DNA of 64,000 bases from CAVVSD01 sp963750895 (GCA_963750895.1 CAVVSD010000008.1:1736001-1800000); one strand, 5' to 3'; shown: positions 24,345 through 32,323, counted from the first letter of the stretch. Program-made: numbers and translations. The notes: generated by a model not told the origin, from the letters alone.

Positions 24345-25597
24345 GCTGCGGTCAGTGCCTGCACTTCTGCGGCGTACCCGAAGACCTGGGCCGCGCCGAA
24401 GCAGTTCCACGGGTCCACGACGAGCGGATCGCCGGATGCGAGCTCCGCGATGCGGGCGAGCGGGCCGGGCCCGCGGAAGACCGTGTGGTTCGTGGCCACG
24501 ACGACCGCGTCGGCGTCGCGCACCGCGTCCTCGAAGGACCCGGTCGGCGTCGCGACCTCGGGATCGTGGATCGCGACGTCGGCCAGCTCGCGCTCGAGCA
24601 GCCGGATGAGCTTGTGGGCCAGCGAGTCGCGCTCGTCGTCGGTGTCCGCCTTGAAGGCGAGCCCGAGGACGGCCACCTTGCGGCCGGACAGCGGGCCGAG
24701 GCGGCGCTTCATGCCCTCCACGAGGAAGAGCGGCACGGACTCGTTGACGCGCGAGACCGCGAGCAGCATGCCCGGCGCGGCGGAGCGCTCCTCGGAGAAG
24801 GCGAAGTCCTTGCGCAGGCAGGTCCCCGCGGTGAGCCCCGGCGACGCGATGCCGCCGCGGGGGTAGTCGCGGTTGATGAGGTCGATGACGTCGAAGACGT
24901 TCGCCCCGTGCTGCTCGCAGTCCATCATCAGGAGGTTCGGCAGCGCGAACGTCGTGTAGCGCAGGATGTTGGTCCAGATCTTCGCCAGCTCGGCCTGGAC
25001 GGGCGTCGTCTGCGTGATCGGCGCGGAGAACGTCTCGAACAGCTGCGCGGCGCGCTCGCCCGACGCCGTGCCCACCCCGCCGACGATGCACGGCAGCGTG
25101 TCGATCTCCTCGAAGAAGCGCCCGGCCGCGATGCGCTCCGGCACGTGGGCGACGAACACGTCCTCGCCGACCTGCAGGCCGAGGTGCTTGGCGATGTAGC
25201 CGGCGACGAAGTCGGTCGTGCCCGGCGCGACGGTCGAGCGCAGCACGATCGTCTGGCCCGGGCGCAGGTGCGCCAGCAGGTCGTCGAGGGCCGAGCGGAT
25301 GTCGCGGATGTCGATCTCGATGTGCGAGAACGACGGCGTCCCGAGCGTGATGACGATGTTCTCGGCGCGTGCGGCGTCGGCGACGGAGTCGGACAGCTCG
25401 AGGCGGCCGGAGGCGTGCACGCGGTCCAGCGCCTCCTGTGCTCCCGGCTCGTCGAAGGGCATGCGGCCCTCCGCGACGGCCGCCAGGCGCTCCGGGTCGG
25501 CGTCGACGCCGAGCACGTTCAGGCCGCGATCGGCGAACGAGAGGGCGAGCGGCAGCCCGATCCGCCCGATGCCGATGACGGAGACGTCGATGGACAC
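24341..25597 (-). CDS. UDP-glucose/GDP-mannose dehydrogenase family nucleotide-sugar 6-dehydrogenase
   Basis: 418 residues with the three-part layout of the family. NAD domain: VSVIGIGRIGLPLALSFADR and VLGVDADPERL. Middle domain: AELAKIWTNILRYTTFALPN, then the catalytic Cys in SPGLTAGTCLRKDFAF. C-terminal UDP-binding domain: VAVLGLAFKADTDDERDS. It oxidises C6 of a nucleotide-bound hexose to a uronate by a double NAD-dependent step. Length and the TAGTCLRKD form suit WecC-like or UDP-glucose dehydrogenases equally. GTG 25597 is chosen; no ATG exists ahead of the cofactor motif. Genes 25608-26453, 24341-25597 and 23385-24344 run in one direction. Confidence 0.87.
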   Translation of the reverse strand: MSIDVSVIGIGRIGLPLALSFADRGLNVLGVDADPERLAAVAEGRMPFDEPGAQEALDRVHASGRLELSDSVADAARAENIVITLGTPSFSHIEIDIRDIRSALDDLLAHLRPGQTIVLRSTVAPGTTDFVAGYIAKHLGLQVGEDVFVAHVPERIAAGRFFEEIDTLPCIVGGVGTASGERAAQLFETFSAPITQTTPVQAELAKIWTNILRYTTFALPNLLMMDCEQHGANVFDVIDLINRDYPRGGIASPGLTAGTCLRKDFAFSEERSAAPGMLLAVSRVNESVPLFLVEGMKRRLGPLSGRKVAVLGLAFKADTDDERDSLAHKLIRLLERELADVAIHDPEVATPTGSFEDAVRDADAVVVATNHTVFRGPGPLARIAELASGDPLVVDPWNCFGAAQVFGYAAEVQALTAA

Positions 25598-25607
25598 GTC
25601 CGGCAGG

Positions 25608-26453
25608 CTAGCCGTCGTGGGGGCGGGCACGACGGCTGCGCGCCAACTGCGAGACGAACCCCGCGACGAAGCGCGGGTTGTAGCGCAGGTAGCGCCGCCA
25701 CAGCCGCCGCGGCTCCTGCGCGAGGCGGAACGCCCACTCCAGGCCCGACGACTGCATCCAGCCCGGGGCCTGGGGCACGAGCCCGGCGTGGAAGTCGAAC
25801 GCGGCGCCGACGCCCACCAGGACGGGCGCATCGAGGCGATCGCGCATGGCGGCCATCCACTTCTCCTGCTTCGGCACGCCGATCCCGACCCACACGACGT
25901 CAGCGCCCGTGCGGTTGATCTCGTCGGCGATCGTGTCCAGCTCGTCGGCGTCGAGGTCGCGGAACGGCGGCGAGCAGCCACCGACGACGCGCAGGCCGGG
26001 GAAGCGCCGGCGGAGGTTCAGGGTGAGCTGGACGAGCGCGCCCTGGTTGCGCCCGCCGTAGAGGAAGATCCGGGTGCCCTGCTCCGCGGCGCGCTCGCAG
26101 TGGCGCAGCATGAGATCGGGGCCGTAGACGCGGTCGGGCAGCGGGCGGCCGAGCGCGCGCAGGGCCCAGACGAGCGGCTGGCCGTCGGGGACGACGAGGC
26201 TGGCGCCGAGCACGGCGTCCATCGTCTCGGGGTCCTCCTGGGCGACCATCACGGTGTGGGTCGCGGCGACGCAGACGTAGCCGCTGCCGCGGGCGGCGAC
26301 CGTCCCGTCCATCCAGTCCAGGGCGCCGTCGTAGTCGACGGCGGAGACCGGGACGCCGAGCACGTCGATCGCCTCCGGCGGGGCCGGTGCGCGCAGGAAC
26401 CGCCCGCTGGGCTCCTCGAAGGAGAGCGACGTGGTGTCGATGGGGATGGTCAT
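25608..26453 (-). CDS. WecB/TagA/CpsF family glycosyltransferase (GT26)
   Basis: 281 residues. Family marks: LGVPVSAVDYDGALDWMDG, ATHTVMVAQEDPETMDAVLG, the signature VPDGQPLVWALRALGRPLPD followed by RVYGPDLML, FLYGGRNQGALVQL, and DVVWVGIGVPKQEKWMAAM. Members add N-acetylmannosamine or its uronic acid to polyprenyl-PP-GlcNAc (TagA, WecG). The neighbouring sugar 6-dehydrogenase is compatible with a uronic-acid donor, which is inference. The C-terminus carries the basic helix that anchors family members to the membrane face. ATG 26453. Confidence 0.88.
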   Translation of the reverse strand: MTIPIDTTSLSFEEPSGRFLRAPAPPEAIDVLGVPVSAVDYDGALDWMDGTVAARGSGYVCVAATHTVMVAQEDPETMDAVLGASLVVPDGQPLVWALRALGRPLPDRVYGPDLMLRHCERAAEQGTRIFLYGGRNQGALVQLTLNLRRRFPGLRVVGGCSPPFRDLDADELDTIADEINRTGADVVWVGIGVPKQEKWMAAMRDRLDAPVLVGVGAAFDFHAGLVPQAPGWMQSSGLEWAFRLAQEPRRLWRRYLRYNPRFVAGFVSQLARSRRARPHDG

Positions 26454-26604
26454 CGCAGGGTGCTAACGGCGATACACCGCCGAAGTCGCGCGGATTCATC
26501 CGCGGGTTGTGATGCAAGACGACACCCGCGCGGGTGGCTGGGGGCCGGTGGGCGGGGTTTGAGTCAAGCAGGTCCGCGTCGACGCCCTTCGTAGACTGCC
26601 GCGC
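26454..26604. promoter_or_regulatory. 151-base divergent promoter region with two dyads
   Basis: The longest gap in the window. It contains CGCGGAT-TC-ATCCGCG (26489-26504, perfect 7+7) and the palindrome ACCCGCGCGGGT (26524-26535), and ends with TAGACT (26592-26597), 7 bases before GTG 26605 on the plus strand. The dyads may be operators for the divergent WecG/TagA and GMD-like genes. No small ORF stands out. Confidence 0.45.
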
Positions 26605-27576
26605 GTGCCAGCAAGGACCCCGCGCCGCGCGCTCGTCACCGGGGTCACCGGACAGGACGGCTCCTACCTCGCAGAGCTGCTCGTCGCCTCCGGCCGCGAG
26701 GTCGTGGGGATGGTGCGCAACCCGAGCGCCGACGCGCCCAACCTCGCCGCGGTGGCGGACGACGTGACGCTCGTGAGCGGCGACCTCTCCGACCCGGCCG
26801 GGCTCCGGCGCCTCGTCGCCGATGTCGCGCCCGACGAGCTGTTCCACCTCGCGGCGCCGACGTTCGTCCCCGCGTCCTGGGCGGACCCGGCCACGACGCT
26901 CGCCGAGATCGCGGGCGCGACGGCGACGTTGCTCGCGGCGGCCGAGGGCACCGGGATGCGCGTGGTCGTGGCGACCTCCAGCGAGGTGTTCGGGGATGCA
27001 GGCGAGTCGCCGCAGCGCGAGACGTCGCCGATGCGCCCGTGGTCGCCGTACGGGGTCGCGAAGCTCGCCGCCCATCGGCTCGTCGGCGCCTACCGCCGGG
27101 CGGGGCTGCACGCGACGAGCGCGATCACGTTCAACCACGAGTCCCCGCGCCGGCCCGAGCGGTTCCTGCCGCGCAAGGTGACCCGCGGCGCCGCGGCGAT
27201 CGCGCTCGGCCTGGAAGGCGAGCTCACGCTCGGCTCCATGGACGCCGTGCGCGACTGGAGCGCGGCGCAGGACGTCGTGCGCGGCCAGCTCCTCGCGATC
27301 GAGCGCGAGACGCCCGACGACTACGTGTTCGCGAGCGGCGTCGGGCGCACGGTCGGCGACCTCGTCACCGCCGCGTTCGCCCACGTCGGTGTGGATCCGG
27401 CAGGCCACGTCCGCGTGGATCCGGCGTTCGTGCGCCCACCGGAGGCGACGCCGCCGGTCGGCGATCCGTCGCACGCACGGACCGCGCTGGGCTGGGAGCC
27501 CGAGATCTCCTTCGAGGACCTCATCGGCGGCATGGTCGAGGCCGACCTCGCCGCCCTGCGCGCTACGGCCCGCTGA
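26605..27576 (+). CDS. GDP-mannose 4,6-dehydratase family protein, divergent paralogue
   Basis: 323 residues, closely patterned on GMD: RALVTGVTGQDGSYLAELL, LFHLAAPTFVPASWADP, the TSSEVFG site, SPYGVAKLAAHRLVGAYR with Tyr-x3-Lys, and TFNHESPRRPERFLPRKVTR. The region after the first beta-strand reads GMVRNPSADAPN where the true GMD at 28462-29427 has GMVRRASTEKFD, so the cofactor-phosphate and GDP contacts differ. It may dehydrate another GDP- or UDP-sugar, or reduce GDP-4-keto-6-deoxymannose (an RMD-like role). GTG start with a -10 element 7 bases ahead. The end overlaps the TetR gene by 14 bases. Confidence 0.85.
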   Translation: MPARTPRRALVTGVTGQDGSYLAELLVASGREVVGMVRNPSADAPNLAAVADDVTLVSGDLSDPAGLRRLVADVAPDELFHLAAPTFVPASWADPATTLAEIAGATATLLAAAEGTGMRVVVATSSEVFGDAGESPQRETSPMRPWSPYGVAKLAAHRLVGAYRRAGLHATSAITFNHESPRRPERFLPRKVTRGAAAIALGLEGELTLGSMDAVRDWSAAQDVVRGQLLAIERETPDDYVFASGVGRTVGDLVTAAFAHVGVDPAGHVRVDPAFVRPPEATPPVGDPSHARTALGWEPEISFEDLIGGMVEADLAALRATAR

Positions 27577-28057
27577 GCCGGCGCAGCGCGGCGCGGACGT
27601 CGTCGTCGGGCGCGCCCTCCGCCGACGCCTCCAGCCCCGCGCGCCAGGCCGCGGCCAGCATCGCGCCGAACGGCGCGGGCGCGTCGGCCAGCTGCGTGGT
27701 GAGGAGCGTCGCCACCGGGTCGCGCCGCCCGTCGGGATGCGGCTCGGACAGCATGCGCGCGAAGCCCGCGCGGGCCACGTAGTCGAACGCGGCCAGGAGC
27801 GCGTCGGCGGGCGAGGCGCCGACGGCGAAGGCGCCCTCGAGGCGATCGAGCACGCGTCGCTCGACGTCCTCGCGGACGAACGCGTACAGCCCCAGCTTGC
27901 TCTCGAAGTGGTGGTACAGCGGGCCGGTGGTCGTCTCGGCCGCGCGTGCGAGGTCCGCGACGGAGACCGCGGCGAAGCCGTGCCGCCCGAACGCGTCGAG
28001 GGCCGCGAGGACCAGGCGGCCCTTCGCGGAGGCTGGCGTCGGGATCCAGTCGCGCAT
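27563..28057 (-). CDS. TetR-family transcriptional regulator
   Basis: 164 residues. N-terminal three-helix DNA-binding domain: KGRLVLAALDAFGRHGFAAV, SVADLARAAETTTGPLYHHF and ESKLGLYAFVREDVERRVLD, a clear TetR signature. The ligand domain is short and variable (to residue 164, about 30 shorter than average). ATG 28057 is preferred over ATG 28081 because GGAGG (28066-28062) lies 4 bases ahead. It is divergent from the VOC gene, and a partial dyad in the shared region suggests it controls both. The ligand is unknown. Confidence 0.88.
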   Translation of the reverse strand: MRDWIPTPASAKGRLVLAALDAFGRHGFAAVSVADLARAAETTTGPLYHHFESKLGLYAFVREDVERRVLDRLEGAFAVGASPADALLAAFDYVARAGFARMLSEPHPDGRRDPVATLLTTQLADAPAPFGAMLAAAWRAGLEASAEGAPDDDVRAALRRLSGP

Positions 28058-28064
28058 CCGACCT

Positions 28065-28103
28065 CCATAATGACGTTGCATTCGGTCGTAACACGATTAT
28101 GAT
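28065..28103 (+). promoter_or_regulatory. Divergent promoter and probable TetR operator
   Basis: TTGCAT (28076-28081), 16-base spacer, TATGAT (28098-28103), then 6 bases to ATG 28110: a near-consensus leaderless promoter for the VOC gene. A partial dyad with CATAAT at its left arm (about 28065) and ATTATG at its right (28096-28101), 9 of 12 positions matching, overlaps it and the TetR gene leader. Confidence 0.6.
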
Positions 28104-28109
28104 CGCGCC

Positions 28110-28445
28110 ATGCGACTCGAGTTCATCTACCTGCCGGTGCCGGACCTCGACGGCGCGCTCGCGCTGTACCGCGACCAACTCGGCTTCGACGAGCTCTGGC
28201 GCGAGGGCTCCACGACGGTCGGCCTGGCCATCGAGGGGAGCGAGACCGCGCTCATGGTCGACGCCGAGCCCATGCCGGGCTCCGCGCCAGGGCCGATCTT
28301 CTCCGTCGACCGCGTCGACGACTGGCTCGCCGACCGCGAGCTCGACGTCGTCACCGGGCCGTTCGACATCCCCGGCGGCCGCATCGCGAGCTTCCGCGAC
28401 GCGGCCGGCAATCAGGTCTACGTGATGGACCAGAGCACGGCGTGA
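28110..28445 (+). CDS. VOC-superfamily (glyoxalase/bleomycin-resistance) protein
   Basis: 111 residues of a single vicinal-oxygen-chelate domain: FIYLPVPDLDGALALYRDQL, GFDELWREGSTTVGLAIEGS, then ELDVVTGPFDIPGGRIASF and RDAAGNQVYVMDQS. Members bind a metal and act as lyases, dioxygenases or drug-binding proteins; two half-domains pair as a dimer. The metal residues cannot all be placed with confidence (an N-terminal His is absent; Glu/Asp-type ligands would be needed). It is divergent from a TetR gene, so it is probably the regulated target, perhaps a resistance or detoxification function. Confidence 0.85.
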   Translation: MRLEFIYLPVPDLDGALALYRDQLGFDELWREGSTTVGLAIEGSETALMVDAEPMPGSAPGPIFSVDRVDDWLADRELDVVTGPFDIPGGRIASFRDAAGNQVYVMDQSTA

Positions 28446-28461
28446 GCGCGCGCTCGCGCCG

Positions 28462-29427
28462 TCACGGCGCGAGCAGCTCGAGGTCCGCGCGGGTCATGAG
28501 CCGGATGAGCTCCTCGAAGCTCGTCTGCGGCTCCCACCCGAGCAGGTCCTTGGCCTTCGTGGAGTCGCCGACGAGCTCGTCGACCTCCGCCGGGCGCAGG
28601 AACGCCGGGTCGATGACGACGTGCTTCTCCCAGTCGGGGACGCCGGCCTCGTCGAAGGCGATCTCGACGCAGTCGCGGACGGTGTTCATCTTGCCGGTGG
28701 CGATGACGAAGTCCTCGGGCTCGTCGCGCTGCAACATCAGGTACATCGCCTCGACGTAGTCGGCGGCGTAGCCCCAGTCGCGCTGGGCGTCGAGGTTGCC
28801 CAGGCGCAGCTCGTCGAGCTTGCCGTGCTTGATCGCCGCGGCGTGCCACGTGACCTTGCGGGTGACGAACTCGAGGCCGCGGCGCGGCGACTCGTGGTTG
28901 AAGAGGATGCCGCTCGTCGCGTGCAGGTCGTAGGACTCGCGGTAGTTGACGGTGATGAAGTGCCCGTAGGCCTTCGCCACGCCGTAGGGCGACCGCGGGT
29001 AGAACGGCGTCGACTCCGTCTGCGGGACCTCGCGGACCTTGCCGAACATCTCCGAGGAGCTCGCCTGGTAGAAGCGCGCCTCGGGGCAGACCTCGCGCAT
29101 CGCCTCCAGGAGGCGGGTCACGCCGACGCCGGTGAACTCAGCGGTCAGCGTGGGCTGGATCCACGACACGGCGACGAACGACATCGCGGCGAGGTTGTAG
29201 ATCTCCTCGGGCTTGGAGGCCCGCAGGGTGTCGGTGAGCGACCGGTGATCGAGCAGGTCGCCCTGGTGCAGCGTGATGCGGTCGCGGAGGTGCTCGATGC
29301 GGTCGAACTTCTCCGTCGACGCCCGCCGGACCATGCCGTGGACGTCGTAGCCCTTCTCGAGCAGCAGCTCGGCGAGGTAGGAGCCGTCCTGGCCGGTGAT
29401 CCCGGTGATGAGTGCAGACTTGGGCAT
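28462..29427 (-). CDS. gmd: GDP-mannose 4,6-dehydratase
   Basis: 321 residues. Converts GDP-D-mannose to GDP-4-dehydro-6-deoxy-D-mannose, the precursor of GDP-fucose, GDP-rhamnose and related deoxysugars. Seen: ALITGITGQDGSYLAELLLE, HGMVRRASTEKFDRIEHLRD (NADP and regulatory site), IYNLAAMSFVAVSWIQPTLT, ASSSEMFGKV, and SPYGVAKAYGHFITVNYRES with Tyr-x3-Lys, then GILFNHESPRRGLEFVTRKV. All catalytic residues are present. AGGCTA read on the minus strand as TAGCCT lies 11 bases before the ATG. The usual partner (a GDP-4-keto-6-deoxysugar reductase or epimerase) may be one of the SDR genes at 23385-24344 or 26605-27576. Confidence 0.95.
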   Translation of the reverse strand: MPKSALITGITGQDGSYLAELLLEKGYDVHGMVRRASTEKFDRIEHLRDRITLHQGDLLDHRSLTDTLRASKPEEIYNLAAMSFVAVSWIQPTLTAEFTGVGVTRLLEAMREVCPEARFYQASSSEMFGKVREVPQTESTPFYPRSPYGVAKAYGHFITVNYRESYDLHATSGILFNHESPRRGLEFVTRKVTWHAAAIKHGKLDELRLGNLDAQRDWGYAADYVEAMYLMLQRDEPEDFVIATGKMNTVRDCVEIAFDEAGVPDWEKHVVIDPAFLRPAEVDELVGDSTKAKDLLGWEPQTSFEELIRLMTRADLELLAP

Positions 29428-29451
29428 TCGGCGCGGGGAGGCTAGCGCTTC

Positions 29452-30228
29452 CTAGCGCTTCCTGAGAACGGTGATGAACTCGTGGCGGACGGGGACGACG
29501 GCCTCGAGCCCGAGCGGGATGCCCTCCTCGTGGGCGCAGTGGTGGACCAGCTCGGCGAACACCGACGGGGTCCAGACGTGGAAGTGGATCGAGTAGCTCG
29601 CGTCGCGCAGCTCGGCCGACCGGGCGGCGACGTCGGGCTCCGGCGCGCGCTCGACGACGCGGACCCACTCGTCGTAGTGCTCCTGGCGTGAGACCTCGGG
29701 GCCGTCCCGGTGGTCGCGGGCCAGGTGCTCGATCGTCGTGAGCGGCCGGTCGCGGTCGAAGGTCTCGCGCGGATCGGGGTTGGCCAGGAACAGGATCCCG
29801 CCGGGCCGCAGCACGCGGGTGTGCTGCGCCAGCGTGCCGATCGGGTCCTCGGTGTGCTCCAGGAAGTGGTTGGCGACGACGAAGTCGACCGACGCGTCGG
29901 GGACGGTGGACAGCCGCTCGCCGTCGTCGACGACGTCGACGTGCACGAGGTCGTGGCCCTCGAGCTCGGGGTACTCGCTGACGAGCTCGCCTTCGTCCAT
30001 GCGGTCGACGTACCGGGCGTGCGCGCCGCGCGGCATCGGGAGCGGGAGGTGCAGGGCGCCGATCTCGAGGCCGTCGCCCCGCAGGAACCGGCGTGCGAGG
30101 CGGACGCGGGCCCGGCGCACCTCCTGGCGGTCGGGGAGGAGCGACACGAGCTTCACGCGCACCGGCGGCGGCAGCAGCGCCGCGACCTTGTGCGGGCTGG
30201 GGTAGAGGTGCTCGGGGCGCTCGCTCAC
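29452..30228 (-). CDS. Class I SAM-dependent methyltransferase
   Basis: 258 residues from GTG 30228. GLEIGALHLPLPMPRGAHAR replaces the standard motif I; YVDRMDEGELVSEYPEL, then ASVDFVVANHFLEHTEDPI and TRVLRPGGILFLANPDPR give a clear methyltransferase core. IHFHVWTPSVFAELVHHCAH near the C-terminus is typical of a group found in capsule and O-antigen clusters, often following GT2 domains. It is probably a sugar O-methyltransferase. An in-frame ATG at 30258 would add 10 residues. It is divergent from the next gene, with starts only about 28 bases apart. Confidence 0.83.
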   Translation of the reverse strand: MSERPEHLYPSPHKVAALLPPPVRVKLVSLLPDRQEVRRARVRLARRFLRGDGLEIGALHLPLPMPRGAHARYVDRMDEGELVSEYPELEGHDLVHVDVVDDGERLSTVPDASVDFVVANHFLEHTEDPIGTLAQHTRVLRPGGILFLANPDPRETFDRDRPLTTIEHLARDHRDGPEVSRQEHYDEWVRVVERAPEPDVAARSAELRDASYSIHFHVWTPSVFAELVHHCAHEEGIPLGLEAVVPVRHEFITVLRKR

Positions 30229-30256
30229 GGCGCGCAGTGTGGCAGGGTCCCTCCAC

Positions 30257-31036
30257 ATGTCGGTGCTGTGCCTCGTGCATCTGCTCTGGGGGCCGTTCGG
30301 CCCCGAGGCGGCCGCACGCTTCGGGGCGGCGTACCGCGCGATCGAGCCGGGGGTGGAGCACCGGTTCGTGGCGGTCTACAACGGCTTCCACGGGGACGTC
30401 TCCCGCGTCCGCGACGCGCTCGGCGTGCAGGCCGACGAGGAGGTGCACATCGACGGCCGGGTCCAGGACCTCATCGCGTACCGGCGGGCGCTGGACGCCG
30501 TGGCGTGCGATCGCGTGGCGTTCGTCAACGGCTGGGCCGAGCCGATCGTCGACGGCTGGCTCGCGCGGCTGTCCGCCGCGCTCGACGCCGACGGCGTGGG
30601 GATCGCCGGCTGCACGGCGTCGTGGGAGAGCCCGGCCAGCGCTGCCCCGCCGCATCTGAAGCTGCACCGGCGCGGGCTGTTCGACCCGTTCCCCAACCCG
30701 CACGTCCGGACGAACGCGTGGGCGATCGAGGCCGGCCTCGCCCGCTCGCTCTCGTGGGACGTGCGGCGCCGGAAGGTGGGGGCCGAGTCGCTGGAGAGCG
30801 GCAAGCAGGGCATCACGCGGCAGGTGCAGGCCCACGGGCTGCGGCCGGTGATGGTGTCCCGGCACGGCATCGTCGAGGTCGAGGACTGGCCGGAGGCGCG
30901 CGTGTTCCGCTCGGGCCGCCAGGAGGAGCTGCTGGTGCGCGACAACCGCACGCGCCAGTACGACGACGCCGATCCGCGCCGGAAGGCGTTCCTGGCGCGG
31001 ATGGCGTGGGGCTCGCGTGCGCTAGTCGAGCCGTGA
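30257..31036 (+). CDS. Glycosyltransferase-like protein (GT-A fold suspected)
   Basis: 259 residues, not firmly recognised. VLCLVHLLWGPFGPEAAARF opens it; then VEHRFVAVYNGFHGDVSRVR, ALDAVACDRVAFVNGWAEPI followed by VDGWLARLSAAL, GIAGCTASWESPASAAPPHL, and NPHVRTNAWAIEAGLARSLS. The order resembles GT2-like proteins of capsule loci in which the DxD site is degenerate: the usual position reads VNGWAEP. ATG 30257 is chosen; GTG 30239 in the same frame would add 6 residues. The stop overlaps the next convergent gene by 15 bases. Its role as a transferase is inference from context and pattern. Confidence 0.6.
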   Translation: MSVLCLVHLLWGPFGPEAAARFGAAYRAIEPGVEHRFVAVYNGFHGDVSRVRDALGVQADEEVHIDGRVQDLIAYRRALDAVACDRVAFVNGWAEPIVDGWLARLSAALDADGVGIAGCTASWESPASAAPPHLKLHRRGLFDPFPNPHVRTNAWAIEAGLARSLSWDVRRRKVGAESLESGKQGITRQVQAHGLRPVMVSRHGIVEVEDWPEARVFRSGRQEELLVRDNRTRQYDDADPRRKAFLARMAWGSRALVEP

Positions 31037-31477
31037 GCCGGCGAACTCGTAGGCGACCATGCCGGGGTCGTTCTCGTGCCCCGGGTCCGGCGCCCAGCGA
31101 CCCTGGAAGCTGCGGCCGTCCTCGCTGATCGTCGCGCGCATCGTGGCGCCGGCGTCCATGTGGATCGTGAGCTCGTTGCCCTCGAGCGCCCAGTGGTACG
31201 GGACCGGGACGGGGGCGACGTTCGAGTAGACGGCCGAGGCCAGCGAGTCCGTCTCGGGCTCGTAGCCGACGAGCTCGATGCCGTCGACCTGCACCATCCC
31301 GGCGAAGTCGATGAGCGTGTGCTGGCGCAGGAAGTGCCCGCCGGGCAGCCAGTCGAGCTCGATCGTGCCGGAGATGTTGTCCTCCTCGGCACCGTCGGTG
31401 CGGCCGTGCAGGCGCCAGCGGCCGACCATCGGCTCGAGCGTGCGCAGCTTGGGGTGGGGCTGGGGGAACGCGGACAT
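31022..31477 (-). CDS. DUF1579-like lipocalin-fold protein
   Basis: 151 residues: LEPMVGRWRLHGRTDGAEED, TIELDWLPGGHFLRQHTLID, VDGIELVGYEPETDSLASAV and GRSFQGRWAPDPGHENDPG. The G-x-W motif near the N-terminus and alternating strands fit the DUF1579/heme-binding-like beta-barrel family. No signal peptide. No defined reaction. It lies 19 bases downstream of the ArsR-SRPBCC fusion gene on the same strand, so both are probably co-transcribed from the promoter at 32287-32316. This makes it a likely effector under the same control. Confidence 0.78.
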   Translation of the reverse strand: MSAFPQPHPKLRTLEPMVGRWRLHGRTDGAEEDNISGTIELDWLPGGHFLRQHTLIDFAGMVQVDGIELVGYEPETDSLASAVYSNVAPVPVPYHWALEGNELTIHMDAGATMRATISEDGRSFQGRWAPDPGHENDPGMVAYEFAGSRLD

Positions 31478-31496
31478 CGTGGCTTCTCCTTCGCGG

Positions 31497-32279
31497 TCAG
31501 GACAGGGCTCGGGCGAGCCGGTCGAGGGACCCTTCCCAGCCGGGGCGCATGCCGGCGATGGCCGGTGCCGCCTCGGCGGTCGACGACAGGACGCGCAGCT
31601 CGAGCTCCAGCCGCGTGCCGTCGGTGTCGGGCTCCAGCCGCAGGGCGTGGGCGGCGGTGAAGAGCGGGTCGCCGTCCGGGCCGAGCGGCGCCAGCTCGAA
31701 GTCGAGCGCCCTGGGCGCGTCGGCGGCGGTGACGCGCCCGGCCGCGGTGTGGGTCGCGCCGTCGCGCTCGGCGAGCACGAGGCGAGCCGCGCCGCCGGCG
31801 CGCGGCTCGATGGCGGCGTCGGCGACGTGGAAGCCCTCTGGTGCCCACCAGCCGAGGAGCGCGGGCGTCGTCCAGTGCGCCCAGACGGTCTCCGGCGGCG
31901 CGGGGAGGCCGCGGGTGAAGCGCAGCACGCGGCCCTCCGCCCAGGCGGGATCGGCGTCCGCGGCGGCGGTCTCGGCGTCCACGGCGCGGCGGTACTGGTC
32001 GAGGACGGCCTGCTGCGGCTCGTCCTGCGCGAGGCCGTCGAGCCAGTCGCGCAGCTCGCGCAGGCGAGCGCGCTCCAGCGCGCAGACCCGGCGCTGCCCG
32101 AGCGGGTGGACCGTGACGAGCCCGGCGCGGCTCAGCGTCTGCAGGTGCTTGGTGACCTGCGGCTGGCGCATGCCGAGCGCCGCGGCGACCTCACCGACGG
32201 TGTGCGGCCGCGTGGCGAGCAGCTCGACGATGCGCAGGCGGCTCGGCTCGGCGAGGGCGGTGAGGGTCGCGGCGTCCAC
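31497..32279 (-). CDS. ArsR-type HTH fused to an SRPBCC domain
   Basis: 260 residues. N-terminal winged helix (about 1-75): ALAEPSRLRIVELLATRPHT, EVAAALGMRQPQVTKHLQTL and GLVTVHPLGQRRVCALERAR. C-terminal SRPBCC domain (about 115-255): LRFTRGLPAPPETVWAHWTT, then LLGWWAPEGFHVADA. The usual actinobacterial arrangement is two genes, as at 22402-23240 here; in this case both are one protein, so ligand capture could directly change DNA binding. GTG 32279 is the start with a leaderless promoter (32287-32316) overlapping a dyad, implying autoregulation. The downstream DUF1579-like gene shares the transcript. Confidence 0.87.
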   Translation of the reverse strand: MDAATLTALAEPSRLRIVELLATRPHTVGEVAAALGMRQPQVTKHLQTLSRAGLVTVHPLGQRRVCALERARLRELRDWLDGLAQDEPQQAVLDQYRRAVDAETAAADADPAWAEGRVLRFTRGLPAPPETVWAHWTTPALLGWWAPEGFHVADAAIEPRAGGAARLVLAERDGATHTAAGRVTAADAPRALDFELAPLGPDGDPLFTAAHALRLEPDTDGTRLELELRVLSSTAEAAPAIAGMRPGWEGSLDRLARALS

Positions 32280-32286
32280 GGGGAGC

Positions 32287-32322
32287 AGTATTCCTCATGA
32301 CGCATATTCGTGTCAAGGAATA
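32287..32322 (-). promoter_or_regulatory. Promoter and probable operator of the ArsR-SRPBCC operon
   Basis: On the minus strand: TTGACA (32316-32311), 18-base spacer, AATACT (32292-32287), then 7 bases to GTG 32279, a leaderless start. A perfect 7-base dyad, TATTCCT (32289-32295) with AGGAATA (32316-32322), flanks the promoter, so a dimer could occlude the polymerase. Two further ATTC-type half-sites lie near. Confidence 0.65.
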
Positions 32323-32323
32323 T

